Source: Salinimicrobium catena
Lineage (GTDB): Bacteria > Bacteroidota > Bacteroidia > Flavobacteriales > Flavobacteriaceae
Direction of reading: 5' to 3'
Assembly: GCF_900102915.1 (NCBI RefSeq)
Contig: NZ_FNGG01000013.1
Location: 1-37,273 of the forward strand
Length of the DNA: 37,273 nucleotides
Shown: one piece after another, positions 8,506-17,644 of the stretch
Layout: each line of letters starts with the position of its first letter
How positions within the stretch are numbered: position 1 is the first letter of the stretch
Notes under the pieces: generated by a model
The model's database searches: none
What the model was told of the DNA's origin: nothing
What the model saw: only the letters and a program-made list of their open reading frames with translations
Translations under genes and position numbers: made by a program

Positions 8506-8633
8506 CTGACGCCTTCTTCACCTATGGGGCCCGAAGTCGAAACTGAGGCCATTTGAAATTCTGCTTCAAAGCTTTTCTAAATTCCTTTATAAAAACCAAA
8601 AAGGTGAACAGCAAACCGAAAACAGACTCGTTT

Positions 8634-8688
8634 GTCATCTCGACAGAGCTGATGCGACCGGAAGGGAGAAGCAGCGACGAGAGGTCTC
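8634..8688 (+). repeat. REP-like element, family B
   Basis: Begins gtcatctcgacagagctg and ends gcgacgagaggtctc. Confidence 0.75.
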
Positions 8689-8771
8689 TTTTTTAAAGTG
8701 ATGCTGTGACGAGGTGATGAAGTGATCATGGTAGATATTTGAGATACAGAAAAGAATTTTACCAATTAACC

Positions 8772-8813
8772 ATTCCCCATTCCCCATTCCCCATTCCCCA
8801 TTCCCCATTCCCC
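8772..8813 (+). repeat. Perfect heptad tract, attcccc x 6
   Basis: Six identical 7-base units followed by a diverged seventh (aatccca). It ends two bases before the stop codon of the minus-strand wecA-like gene. As a perfect short tandem repeat it is likely to vary in copy number between strains. Confidence 0.95.
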
Positions 8814-8822
8814 AATCCCATA

Positions 8823-9986
8823 CTACACTTTAACCTCCTCAGCAACATCCGACCCCACAGAAGCATGCGCTGAACTCGCTTTCGCTCTCCCAATCGCCTT
8901 TAATTTAGCGAACAGTAAAAAAGCGGCAGCATACATGAACACCACCAGAAACAACAGCCACAGCTGATCAAGTTTATTGGAAAAGTAGAGGTAGATGCTA
9001 ATTATTAACAGGTTCAACAAGCCGAAACAAGCACTTGCTTTGAAATGGGAAAGGCCAAGATCTAAAAGCACATGATGGGCGTGGTTGCGGTCTGCGGAAA
9101 AGGGGCTGGTGCCGTTGATCTTGCGAATGATGATCACCCGCAGGGTATCGAATACAGGAATGAATAGAACGCAGCCAAGGAATAATAAACGATTTCCGGG
9201 ATCATAGCCTTGGGTCATAAGCGGCACATTTGGCTCCATCACCAGGTGACGGATGCTCAAGAAGGCCAGAAGCAGGCCAATGATCAGGCTGCCGGAATCT
9301 CCCATGAACATTTTCTTACGCCTTCCGAAATTGTAGCGTAAAAAGGCTGTTAATACCCCTGCTACACTCAAACTTACCAACACATAATACGGCTGCCCGG
9401 TACCGTAGAAAACCCAGGCATAGACCCCGCTGATGATGATGCCCGTTATTGCTCCCAGCCCGTCGATCCCGTCAATCAGGTTATAGGCGTTTATCAAAGC
9501 GATGACAAAAAATCCTTTCAGAAAAATACCGATCAGCGGATGGATCTCATGGATCCCCAGAAATCCGTACAGGTTTGTCAGATCTAGCTCCGGAGAGAAA
9601 ATTACAAAGAGTGCCGCCGTGATCTGCCCTACCAGCTTCACCTTCGCGGTAGAGATCACCAGGTCATCTTTAAGCCCTACCATAAAAAGTATGGTGATGG
9701 CCGCGATGAGATGGTTCCCTACGAAAGTAAGCCGCATGCTCTGCAAAATGGACAGTACCAGGATTAAGGTGATGTAAAAGGCCACTCCCCCAAAAGAAGG
9801 TATCGCCGTGGAGTGGGCGCTGCGTTCATTCACACTTGCCATTAAATTTCGTTCTTTACTTACCCATAATACCTTAGGGATAAGATAAAATGTAACGGCA
9901 AAAGTTCCGAGGAAGACGCAGGCCATGAACAGCTCGTAGTTGGCGCGGAAGAATTCCAGGATGATCTGCTGGTCAAGGATGTTCAT
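8823..9986 (-). CDS. WecA/MraY-family undecaprenyl-phosphate sugar-1-phosphate transferase, copy 1
   Basis: A 387-residue polytopic membrane protein of the PNPT family. Such enzymes move a sugar-1-phosphate from a UDP-sugar to undecaprenyl phosphate and so start the repeat unit. Visible family motifs are VGLKDD (Asp107-Asp108), NAYNLIDGIDGLG (Asp172 and Asp175), FMGDSGS, and a histidine motif in DRNHAHHVLLDLGLSH. About ten or eleven hydrophobic segments can be seen. The UDP-sugar cannot be read from the sequence; UDP-GlcNAc or a derivative is usual. It lies 126 bases after the GT4 gene and 936 bases before wza. A close paralogue is at 30593-31732, sharing even the first residues MNILDQ. Confidence 0.9.
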   Translation of the reverse strand: MNILDQQIILEFFRANYELFMACVFLGTFAVTFYLIPKVLWVSKERNLMASVNERSAHSTAIPSFGGVAFYITLILVLSILQSMRLTFVGNHLIAAITILFMVGLKDDLVISTAKVKLVGQITAALFVIFSPELDLTNLYGFLGIHEIHPLIGIFLKGFFVIALINAYNLIDGIDGLGAITGIIISGVYAWVFYGTGQPYYVLVSLSVAGVLTAFLRYNFGRRKKMFMGDSGSLIIGLLLAFLSIRHLVMEPNVPLMTQGYDPGNRLLFLGCVLFIPVFDTLRVIIIRKINGTSPFSADRNHAHHVLLDLGLSHFKASACFGLLNLLIISIYLYFSNKLDQLWLLFLVVFMYAAAFLLFAKLKAIGRAKASSAHASVGSDVAEEVKV

Positions 9987-10112
9987 TGGAAATGACTGAA
10001 GTTTTTTTAAAAATATTATTTTGGAAGGATAGGGGAAGGGGGAATTTTTGTTGTGTTTTTAGAATTACCTTTTTTATCGGATTAATTATAAAGGTAAGCA
10101 GAAATTGTTTTT

Positions 10113-11243
10113 TTATTTATTGTCATTCTTCAAGTTTTTGTATAATTCAATGAAGCTACTCACCATCTTCTCCTTAGTAAATAATTTTTCATATCTGTTC
10201 TTAGCCCCAATAGATAAATCGGCATATAATTTTTTGTTATTAGTCAAAAGGTTTATAGCTGTTGCCAAAGCTATCGGGTTTTTTGGAGGAACCACTAGTC
10301 CTGATATCCCATTTTGGTTTACCCACGGTACCCCAGAGCCTTTAATATTTGTTGATACAACAGGTTTTCCATAAGCCATGGCCTCTATTTGAGATACTCC
10401 AAAAGCTTCCGATTTTTCTGTTGAGGGAAAACAAAATATATCACATTGTGTAAAATAGTCCGGTAACTCTTCATCGCTAATTCTTCCTACCAAAAAAACT
10501 TTTTCCTGAAGATGATGGGTGTCTATAAATCTTTGTAAGTTCTGCCGTAAAGGACCTGTTCCTCCAATAATTATTATAGCTTCATCATTGATTTGTTGTG
10601 CGGCTTCCAAGAGATATGAAAAGCCTTTATAATATACCAGTCGACCAAGAGCAAATATTATTTTTTTATTCGATTTACCTGCTATTATTTTAGTTAAGGT
10701 GTTGCTTTTATATTTATTTTCTGCTGGGGTAATTCCAATTGGTATATTTTTTATTTTAGATTGAAACTTTTGAAGATCTATTGATTCTTTTCCATAATTA
10801 GCTGATGTAGTAACAATTGAATCGGCTTTTTTAAGAACCATATTTTGAATTGGTTTGTAGAAAAACTTTAAAACCTTTTGTTTAACTATATCAGAGTGCC
10901 AGTGAAGGACTAATTTAAATTTCCTTTTCGAAATTAAAATAAAAGGAAGTGTAGCCAAGGGATTAGGCAAATGTAAATGGACAATGTCATAGTTATCCGC
11001 GCACTGAAAAATTTTTTTCAGATAAGAAATAGAAATTGGTTGAGATGAGATAGTAATATTTTTTTGAGCTCTAAAAAGATATGTTTTAGAAGAATCAGAA
11101 GAAAATTTTTCTTTTCTGTGATTAACGACCAAAACATCGGTTTTTATGTTTTGCTTATGTAGACCTTCTACAAGGTCGTAATTAACTGTTTCTATTCCGC
11201 CAAGGAATGGGGGGTAAAATTTCCCAATATGTAAAATTTTCAA
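10113..11243 (-). CDS. GT4-family glycosyltransferase
   Basis: A 376-residue GT-B enzyme. The N-terminal MKILHIGKFYPPFLGGIE is typical of GT4. The C-terminal donor domain has FALGRLVYYKGFSYLLEA and the E-x7-E motif (Glu279 and Glu287, in SEAFGVSQIEAMAYGKPVV). It probably adds one sugar of the repeat unit on the cytoplasmic face of the inner membrane. As manC is in the same run, GDP-mannose is a reasonable donor guess. The gene lies 10 bases after wzx and is AT-rich like its upstream neighbours. Confidence 0.88.
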   Translation of the reverse strand: MKILHIGKFYPPFLGGIETVNYDLVEGLHKQNIKTDVLVVNHRKEKFSSDSSKTYLFRAQKNITISSQPISISYLKKIFQCADNYDIVHLHLPNPLATLPFILISKRKFKLVLHWHSDIVKQKVLKFFYKPIQNMVLKKADSIVTTSANYGKESIDLQKFQSKIKNIPIGITPAENKYKSNTLTKIIAGKSNKKIIFALGRLVYYKGFSYLLEAAQQINDEAIIIIGGTGPLRQNLQRFIDTHHLQEKVFLVGRISDEELPDYFTQCDIFCFPSTEKSEAFGVSQIEAMAYGKPVVSTNIKGSGVPWVNQNGISGLVVPPKNPIALATAINLLTNNKKLYADLSIGAKNRYEKLFTKEKMVSSFIELYKNLKNDNK

Positions 11244-11253
11244 TCGTAAAATT

Positions 11254-12591
11254 CTAGAGGATTAATGATGTGAAAAAGAAAAAAAAACCAATTATACTTT
11301 GAGTTATCAGGGACTTTTTATATACAATTGCATTTTTCCAAAGAATGAATTGTTGACCAAAAAAAAGTAGGAAAATGATTAAAGTATTCATCCAAACAAG
11401 ATTTTCTAGGGTTATTAGATTTAGTAACTCCAGTAAGCTAAACCCTAAAAAAAGTAAAAAAAGGAATCCTGCTAAAAGAACTAGAAATGATTTCATCTGA
11501 TTTTCCCGCTGGAGAATAGGTTCGAATAATGAAGTATTTATCCAAAAGACAATTTGAAAAAAGCAAATAAGAAATAGTCCGGAATATTTTTCATATGTAT
11601 TATCAAATTGAGGGAAATTATTTTGTAACAGGACTGGAAGGATCCAATAAATCAGGATACTTAATAAAAATAAAAAGGTCATTGCAGAGCTATAATATTT
11701 ATCCAGAACCTTGTGACTACTGACAAACATTCTTTTTAACAGTAAGATGCCAATTACCCTAGAAAAAATCAGCACAAAAGATGCTAGCCGAAAATAGAAT
11801 GAATAAATCCCCACCTTTTCTAGGGTTGAAAAATGCTCTATAAATAAACGCGTACTACTTGTTATTAGAACCAATAGGGGGCCAGCTAAAACAATCAATC
11901 CTCCAAATTTGTATATTTCGTGAAATTCAGATCGATTTATTTTAAGCACTCCTTTAATGTGTCTCCAATGGTAAAAGAGGCTAAGTAATAGTAAAAATAC
12001 TAAAATGGACGAAAACCAAATTTCCATTGAAAAAGTGAAAATATGGAAGAAGGAAAAAACTAAAACAATAGACAAAACTATATAAACGGAAGAATCAATA
12101 ATAACGGCAGTTTTATTCCTACTCGAAAATTTTAACACCGCTGATAAAAACATTTGTTCAGCAAAGGCTGTTCCTATAAGTATTGCACCAAAATATATAT
12201 TGTTCAATAAGCCAGGAAATAATACGGCTGCTATAAATAATGCTAAAGTGATTATGATAAAGTGAAGGTGAAAAACTGGTTGGAGTTCAAGACGTTTTTG
12301 TTTAAAGATAAAGAACGCATAGGCCCCGGCTAATCCCATAGAAAAAACACCGGCAACTGTTTGGCCTAGATTCAGAGAATATTCGAAGATTCCGAATTTA
12401 TTAACGGAATTAACTACCTCATTAACTCCTAAAGGAGCGAAATAAACTAAGGATTTAACAAAGCCAAAAACAAGAAACAGAAGAAAAACCTGTTTTAATA
12501 GGATGCTTTTATTACGTAATCTAGGAAAAATTTTCTTTGTAAGATATAGAAAAATTAATGATACATTATTTTTAACCATTCCTAATTTCAT
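11254..12591 (-). CDS. Wzx-type oligosaccharide flippase
   Basis: A 445-residue protein with about twelve hydrophobic segments and short loops. Its length and layout fit the polysaccharide transporter (MOP) family that moves the lipid-linked repeat unit across the inner membrane. No catalytic motif is expected. The location between the transferases and near the polymerase supports the call. It is very AT-rich with many Leu, Ile and Phe residues. Sixty-one bases separate it from the acetyltransferase upstream. Confidence 0.75.
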   Translation of the reverse strand: MKLGMVKNNVSLIFLYLTKKIFPRLRNKSILLKQVFLLFLVFGFVKSLVYFAPLGVNEVVNSVNKFGIFEYSLNLGQTVAGVFSMGLAGAYAFFIFKQKRLELQPVFHLHFIIITLALFIAAVLFPGLLNNIYFGAILIGTAFAEQMFLSAVLKFSSRNKTAVIIDSSVYIVLSIVLVFSFFHIFTFSMEIWFSSILVFLLLLSLFYHWRHIKGVLKINRSEFHEIYKFGGLIVLAGPLLVLITSSTRLFIEHFSTLEKVGIYSFYFRLASFVLIFSRVIGILLLKRMFVSSHKVLDKYYSSAMTFLFLLSILIYWILPVLLQNNFPQFDNTYEKYSGLFLICFFQIVFWINTSLFEPILQRENQMKSFLVLLAGFLFLLFLGFSLLELLNLITLENLVWMNTLIIFLLFFGQQFILWKNAIVYKKSLITQSIIGFFFFFTSLIL

Positions 12592-12652
12592 AAGCCGTAG
12601 TAAAATTTAATTTTCACAACTTGAAAAATGAGTGAATTTATAAAAGGCTATA

Positions 12653-13156
12653 CTATTTTAGATTCCGATTTCCTAAACCTACAATAATGGAGTTTGCGGG
12701 AATATCTTTTGTGACAACCACTCCGGCACCGATGATAGAATTTTTTCCTATTGTAATTCCACTTAAAACAGAACTATTTGTTCCAATCCAGACCCCATCT
12801 TCAATAAAAATGGGTTTTGCTATATGGTGGTTATAGGGAGGTCCTTCTGCTAAATCCAAACCTGCTGTTTCTATTGTAACAAACTTTGATAAAACAACAT
12901 TTCTTCCAATAGTTATTCCTCCTTTTCCTCCCAAGGTGCAATTTTTTCCTATTCTTGTATCTTTACCGACTTTTATGTTTTCACCATATTTTATTTCTGT
13001 CGTAAAATGACAAATACTGTTTGAACACTCATGTACTAAGGCACGATATTTTATGTTTGACCATATGCGTTCCAAAAAACCTATAGTGTATAAAATTAAT
13101 TTGCTAACGGGGCGAATTAACTGAGAAGAGCTAAAAATCTGTAATAATCGTTTCAA
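12653..13156 (-). CDS. Hexapeptide-repeat (left-handed beta-helix) O-acetyltransferase
   Basis: A 167-residue protein of the WbbJ/maa type. Imperfect [LIV]-G-x-x hexapeptides run from about residue 58 onward (IKVGKDTRIGKNCTLGG, ITIGRNVVLS, VWIGTNSSVLSGITIGKN, IIGAGVVVTKDIP), including the GAGVVVTKDIP motif near the C-terminus. Such enzymes use acetyl-CoA to acetylate sugar hydroxyls. The likely target is a sugar of the repeat unit. The start overlaps the dioxygenase stop by 4 bases (ATGA), indicating translational coupling. Confidence 0.87.
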   Translation of the reverse strand: MKRLLQIFSSSQLIRPVSKLILYTIGFLERIWSNIKYRALVHECSNSICHFTTEIKYGENIKVGKDTRIGKNCTLGGKGGITIGRNVVLSKFVTIETAGLDLAEGPPYNHHIAKPIFIEDGVWIGTNSSVLSGITIGKNSIIGAGVVVTKDIPANSIIVGLGNRNLK

Positions 13157-14025
13157 TTTTTTAATAATAATCTATTAATATATGAGTTATAGTTATTCGA
13201 AATTTTAACAGGTTTGTAGTTTTCAATTCCAACAGGATTAATAGAATATTGGATTTGTAATAATAATCTGTCATTTTCAATAGGTAAAGTCCCTTTATGA
13301 AAACCATAAGTATCTACCAAAAAACAACTCCCTTTAGGTCGGGTAAAGCTAATTATATTGTCTTCACCAAATTGCTCAATAACTTCTGAATCTTGGTACC
13401 TTCTAATTGTGGTAAGTTTATTTGTAGAAGAGGAGCCCTTCACATAAGTATGTGGACCATCATTAGTGCCCACATCGGTTAAATAAATGAACAATTTGCA
13501 AAACTTTAAATCATCAACATCTCTGTGAAATAATTGAGCATCTTTGGCCTGTTCTTTTCCAGCTTTCGACCACCACATATTTACATTACTTATAGTAGGG
13601 GTACATCCCAAAAAATCCTGAACAATTCTTAAAATTCCTGGATCATTTGCAATATTCATTATCTCAGTGCATTTTATGAGATCTTGCCGGCTGAAATTTG
13701 CAACATGTGTTTTATTAGGGATAGTTGAAAATTCAAAATGTCCTAGTTTGCGGTCGAAGGGATCGAACAGTGGGAGTTTTGAGGAATAGTCTTTAATTTC
13801 TTTTAAATCCTTAGGGTCAAGCAGGTGATCCAATTCTACATAGCCGTCTTTAGATAGAATATTTGTAAACTCAGATTCATTATTCTGATCTACAAATTTT
13901 GACAGGCCAGTGATTTTAATTTTACCTTTTTTATGGGCCTGAATTTTCGTTATAGAGGTTCTTAATCCATAAGATTTGATGGTCCTTTGGCCGTAAAAAA
14001 ATATTTTTTTAGAAAAGTTTTTCAT
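13153..14025 (-). CDS. PhyH-like Fe(II)/2-oxoglutarate-dependent dioxygenase
   Basis: A 290-residue protein with the jelly-roll iron-binding triad HRD (His167, Asp169) and distal His243 (GFHKGT), plus Arg253 in a position suited to bind 2-oxoglutarate. PHTYVKGSS matches the phytanoyl-CoA dioxygenase family. These enzymes hydroxylate or otherwise oxidise C-H bonds. The gene overlaps wzy by 17 bases and the acetyltransferase by 4, so it belongs firmly to the polysaccharide operon. It could create a hydroxyl that the neighbouring acetyltransferase then acetylates; this is an inference. The substrate is unknown. Confidence 0.82.
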   Translation of the reverse strand: MKNFSKKIFFYGQRTIKSYGLRTSITKIQAHKKGKIKITGLSKFVDQNNESEFTNILSKDGYVELDHLLDPKDLKEIKDYSSKLPLFDPFDRKLGHFEFSTIPNKTHVANFSRQDLIKCTEIMNIANDPGILRIVQDFLGCTPTISNVNMWWSKAGKEQAKDAQLFHRDVDDLKFCKLFIYLTDVGTNDGPHTYVKGSSSTNKLTTIRRYQDSEVIEQFGEDNIISFTRPKGSCFLVDTYGFHKGTLPIENDRLLLQIQYSINPVGIENYKPVKISNNYNSYINRLLLKN

Positions 14026-15292
14026 ATTTATAAAATCTGTTAGATATAATTGAGAAAATTAAAAGACTCGTAAGAATAAAGATTCCTCCTGCACCGTTTA
14101 CAAAATTGAAAACTGGGGCAAACATAAGAACGATGAAAAAATAAAATAGCATTATAATAGCCCAATCGCTTCCTTTTTTAGATTTTTCATAAATATTTCT
14201 AGTGACTTTCCCAAATAATAACATAAATACGATAGTAAGCCACCCAAAATCGAGATATAAAGGACCAAAAAAAGTAGTATAGACACCTTCTCTAGGGGCT
14301 AACTTTTGAAGTTTTTCTTGATCAAAATTGGTTCCCATGATTTTAGAGAAAAATCTGTCATACACAGCAAATGTATATCCCCCTAATGAGTGTTCTTTGT
14401 GAAAGTTATCATATAAATAAGAAAATTCAATCATTCCGTGGGTAAAGTACTGGATAGTAGTTATATAAGTAAATGAAATTGTTTGGGAAATCGAATTCAT
14501 ATTACGGAAGTTATTTTTGAATTCTTTATTAGATGTTAGGGTATAATTAACATTAGACTCGTTTAAAACAATTTCATAAGTTTTATTCCCTGCGAACTCC
14601 CTAGTTCTTTCTAAAAAAATAAAATTCATTAAAAATAAGAAAGCAAGAAACGCAAATAGGACGATTATTGATTTTCGGAAAGTGAATCGAATTTTTTTAA
14701 AAAAGGCCATATAAAGGCCAAATAAAATAAAAAGAATAAATAAAATTGACCTCGACCCTAATAGAATAGCATCAAAGATTTGGGCAAAAAATAAAAGGAA
14801 AATAGCTCCTTTATAAAATCTATTAAATTTCAGGTTATATTTTAGGAGTAGAAACAATGGAATTATTCCTAAAGGTGAAAGAACTGCACTAAAAATAGCA
14901 AACGCATTTCCGCCTGCCCCTTCCATTAATTCACGATTATCGAAATAACCTGCTCCAATTGTAATTCCTCTTATAAAGAAACGGTCAAAAATTTTAACTG
15001 TGAGACCTAAAAGGGCTAAATTAAAAATGATTCTAAAAAGCTTTATTAAATGTTTATTACTTTTTGGAATTATGTAAAAATTAGTTTTGTTTTTATATAA
15101 TAAAGTTCCAAAAATAAAAGCAAGAATGTTTAAAAATAATAAAATATAAGCATCAAAATTTAATTTAATCTGAACTGACAATGGTGAAGTAATGAATAAG
15201 GCAATCCAAGTTAAGAAAGCTAGTAATATAACTTTGATAGGATGAATCTTCTTGAGAAAATCAATATTATTATAATGTGGAAACACGATCAT
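14009..15292 (-). CDS. Wzy-type oligosaccharide repeat-unit polymerase
   Basis: A 427-residue membrane protein with about ten to eleven hydrophobic segments and one large loop (roughly residues 225-345) between two membrane blocks, the usual layout of Wzy polymerases. Wzy joins lipid-linked repeat units on the periplasmic face. Sequence conservation in this family is low, so the call rests on topology and on being the only such protein in a locus with a flippase, Wza and Wzc. It overlaps the upstream transferase gene by 23 bases and the downstream dioxygenase by 17. It is strongly AT-rich. Confidence 0.75.
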   Translation of the reverse strand: MIVFPHYNNIDFLKKIHPIKVILLAFLTWIALFITSPLSVQIKLNFDAYILLFLNILAFIFGTLLYKNKTNFYIIPKSNKHLIKLFRIIFNLALLGLTVKIFDRFFIRGITIGAGYFDNRELMEGAGGNAFAIFSAVLSPLGIIPLFLLLKYNLKFNRFYKGAIFLLFFAQIFDAILLGSRSILFILFILFGLYMAFFKKIRFTFRKSIIVLFAFLAFLFLMNFIFLERTREFAGNKTYEIVLNESNVNYTLTSNKEFKNNFRNMNSISQTISFTYITTIQYFTHGMIEFSYLYDNFHKEHSLGGYTFAVYDRFFSKIMGTNFDQEKLQKLAPREGVYTTFFGPLYLDFGWLTIVFMLLFGKVTRNIYEKSKKGSDWAIIMLFYFFIVLMFAPVFNFVNGAGGIFILTSLLIFSIISNRFYKYEKLF

Positions 15293-16601
15293 TAACTACT
15301 TTTGAATAAGCATTTTTTAAGTTCAGTAAATTTTCTGGATCATCTAAATATCTTTTGTTATGGAGCCCATCACCATTAGTACCTTGAAAACTGGTAGAAA
15401 TTAATTGATTCAAAAATGATATTTTGTCATCCTCCTCAAGTTGGGGGAATTTACTTGTTTTCACAAGATCTATGGCATAATTTATATTTATTTCCTTCTC
15501 TTTGGTAAGGCAATTTTTTTGAAATCTTTGAATTCCCTGACCCAACAAAAAGACCGGTTTATTATCAAAAATACACTCGATTGAAATTGTGCCAGTAACG
15601 GTGACTACTAGATCAATATGTTCCCACACTTCGTCCATTTTACAGGAATGTTTTAAGGGAATAACTCTATCTGGATTGTCTTGGATAAATTTTATTACTT
15701 CTGGACAAATTTCATATTTCGATTTAGGATTAGGTTTGATAATTAACTTTTCATCTTCCCCTAAATTATCTAATATATCCTGGAGGACTTTAGCTTGATT
15801 ATTAAAAGGGAACCCCCAGACATCAATATTCGCTTCTGGCTGCATTTGCATAGGATACATTACATAAAATTCTTTTTTCAAAGCCCCAATTCCTACTGCA
15901 AGTTCTTCCCATTCCTTAATTAATTGAGAATAAAATCTGTTGATTTTCCATTTTCTGAAAGGGGATGGGGTGTTGTATTTTTCTCCTAAATAGTATCCGA
16001 AGGTTAAACGAATTTTATCTTTAATTAGATCAATTTTGGATGGTTTGAACTTCGAAACTTCCATGTAGTCGGGTAATGCTAGTCGTTTTCCTATCTTAAA
16101 AGCTGTTTCTTTTGCTTCTTTTTCCGGCAGTTTTTCATTTGAAGAACCATAAGGTTCCAGAGTATCATATTTGTAAAAGGAAAACCTATTTTTGGGATAT
16201 CTGCAGGAAGAAGGATGTAAATAAAGAATACCTCTTTTTTTACATCCTTTTATTACTAATAATTCATGGAAAAGAGTTGATTCTCCAAAAACCAGGTCAG
16301 GTTTCAGTTCATCTAATTTTTTTTCGATTTCATTTTCATACCAAAATATAAAATCATCTTTTTTTATTCCAAAATAGTTTAAGCCTCGATTCCCTTTTAT
16401 TATTTTGTTGAGGGACCGTGTGTAAAACTTCTTCTTTTTAAACTTTTTGGGAAAAGGTAGTATATGAACTTCCCCAAAAGAAGGTTTGAAAATTGGGTTT
16501 TGTACTATCCATTGTACTTTATGTCCGTCTTTTTCATATTCTCTTCCAATCGACTCCCAAAGGGAAGTTTTATAGCGATTTTCAATAAATAAAATAGTCA
16601 T
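15270..16601 (-). CDS. GT-B-fold transferase, candidate nonulosonate transferase
   Basis: A 443-residue soluble protein without membrane segments. The C-terminal half contains LVVTVTGTISIECIFDNKPVF followed by LGQG, the glycine-containing donor-site pattern of capsule synthesis proteins (KpsC/KpsS-like) and CDP-activated-group transferases. The central part has MYPMQMQPEANIDVWGFPF, and EKLIIKPNPKS resembles the KxHP segment of that group. It starts 2 bases after the pseI stop, so I infer that it transfers the CMP-activated nonulosonate made by the neighbouring genes. It does not show the N-terminal pattern of PseG hydrolases. The family is clear only at fold level. Confidence 0.6.
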   Translation of the reverse strand: MTILFIENRYKTSLWESIGREYEKDGHKVQWIVQNPIFKPSFGEVHILPFPKKFKKKKFYTRSLNKIIKGNRGLNYFGIKKDDFIFWYENEIEKKLDELKPDLVFGESTLFHELLVIKGCKKRGILYLHPSSCRYPKNRFSFYKYDTLEPYGSSNEKLPEKEAKETAFKIGKRLALPDYMEVSKFKPSKIDLIKDKIRLTFGYYLGEKYNTPSPFRKWKINRFYSQLIKEWEELAVGIGALKKEFYVMYPMQMQPEANIDVWGFPFNNQAKVLQDILDNLGEDEKLIIKPNPKSKYEICPEVIKFIQDNPDRVIPLKHSCKMDEVWEHIDLVVTVTGTISIECIFDNKPVFLLGQGIQRFQKNCLTKEKEININYAIDLVKTSKFPQLEEDDKISFLNQLISTSFQGTNGDGLHNKRYLDDPENLLNLKNAYSKVVNDRVSTL

Positions 16602-16603
16602 AA

Positions 16604-17644
16604 CTATTCAGCTATAAGTGAGAAATCCATTCTCGTACCTTTTTCAATAGAAATGTTTGCATGTTTTCCCAGAATTTGCGGAAGATATTTCGGATGCATT
16701 CCGAATCCCGGCCTAATACTTTTTACTTTTTCGTCAGTAATCACTTCTCCTTCCTTAATATCTTCAACCACATAAAGTGACCTGCTAAAATCCTTTCCTT
16801 TTTTTTGTTTTTCAGAGAGTGTATAATCCACTTTTCCGATAGCTTTTTCTGCTTCCCTAACGGCTTTGACCATTTCAGAAAACTCCTGTTCATCCATCGA
16901 GAAGGAGGCATCAGGTCCTCCCACAGATTTATTCAGAATAAAATGTTTTTCTATAATTTTGGCGCCTAAACATGTTGCAACTATTGGAACAGTAGAACCA
17001 ATTGTATGATCTGATAATCCGGAAATTACATTATAACGATCAGCCAGATCCTTAACCATTACCATATTTGCTTCTTCAATTGGAGCAGGATATGATGAGG
17101 TACATTTTAATAGGGCAATTTCATGGTTCCCCATACGACGACAAGCATCTAAGGCTAACTCGATGTCATTTTGATCAGCAATTCCAGTGGAAATGATTAT
17201 TGGCTTTCCTTTAGATGCTGCATATTCAATTAATGGGATATCCGTAATTTCAAAGGAGGCAATTTTATAGGCTGGAGTGTTCAATTCTTCTAAAAAATCT
17301 ACCGATGTTTTGTCAAAGGGGGATGAAAAACAAATTAATCCTTCCTCCTGTGCAGCTTCAAAAAGTGCCTGGTGCCATTCCCATGGAGTATAAGCTTCCT
17401 TATACAAATCGTAAAGATTTCTCCCTTCCCAAATGGTTCCTTTAATAAGGAAATCATCCTTTTGAGAATCAATGGTAATGGTGTCTGGAGTATATGTCTG
17501 CAATTTGATGCAATCTGCCCCCGCTCGTTTTGCCGCCTTGATCGTTTCCAAAGCAGTATCTAGATTCCCGTTATGATTGGCAGAAAGCTCTGCTATAATA
17601 AAAACCGACTCTTCTCCTCCTATCGTTCTATTTCCTATTTTCAT
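16604..17644 (-). CDS. pseI: Pseudaminic acid synthase-like NeuB-family enzyme
   Basis: A 346-residue NeuB-family protein. NeuB enzymes condense a six-carbon amino sugar with phosphoenolpyruvate to give a nine-carbon nonulosonic acid. The barrel domain has IAELSANHNGN, AGADCIKLQTYTPDT and ISGLSDHTIG. YDLYKEAYTPWEWH followed by GLICFSSPFDKTSVDFLE is characteristic of the PseI branch rather than NeuB or LegI. The C-terminal SAF antifreeze-like domain spans about residues 290-346. The start overlaps the stop of the double GNAT gene by 4 bases. With pseB and pseC in the same run, a Pse-type (L-glycero-L-manno) precursor is likely; later modification is suggested by other genes here. Confidence 0.92.
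   Translation of the reverse strand: MKIGNRTIGGEESVFIIAELSANHNGNLDTALETIKAAKRAGADCIKLQTYTPDTITIDSQKDDFLIKGTIWEGRNLYDLYKEAYTPWEWHQALFEAAQEEGLICFSSPFDKTSVDFLEELNTPAYKIASFEITDIPLIEYAASKGKPIIISTGIADQNDIELALDACRRMGNHEIALLKCTSSYPAPIEEANMVMVKDLADRYNVISGLSDHTIGSTVPIVATCLGAKIIEKHFILNKSVGGPDASFSMDEQEFSEMVKAVREAEKAIGKVDYTLSEKQKKGKDFSRSLYVVEDIKEGEVITDEKVKSIRPGFGMHPKYLPQILGKHANISIEKGTRMDFSLIAE

Larger units (their letters stand above)
7887..8822. other. Non-coding spacer between wecA-like gene 1 and wza (936 bases)
   Basis: Contains two family A elements, one family B element, a larger hairpin-rich repeat (about 8350-8545), a 26-base match to the ccctaaatcccctaaagggg repeat near 8178-8204, octad repeats near 8697-8728 and a perfect heptad tract at 8772-8813. 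No protein-coding gene is supported. Confidence 0.8.

Noticed and set aside
15270-16601. Considered as a replacement for PseG because both have GT-B folds.
   Set aside because: The protein is longer than PseG and lacks its N-terminal glycine/histidine pattern, while the donor-site pattern fits a transferase; kept only as an open possibility.
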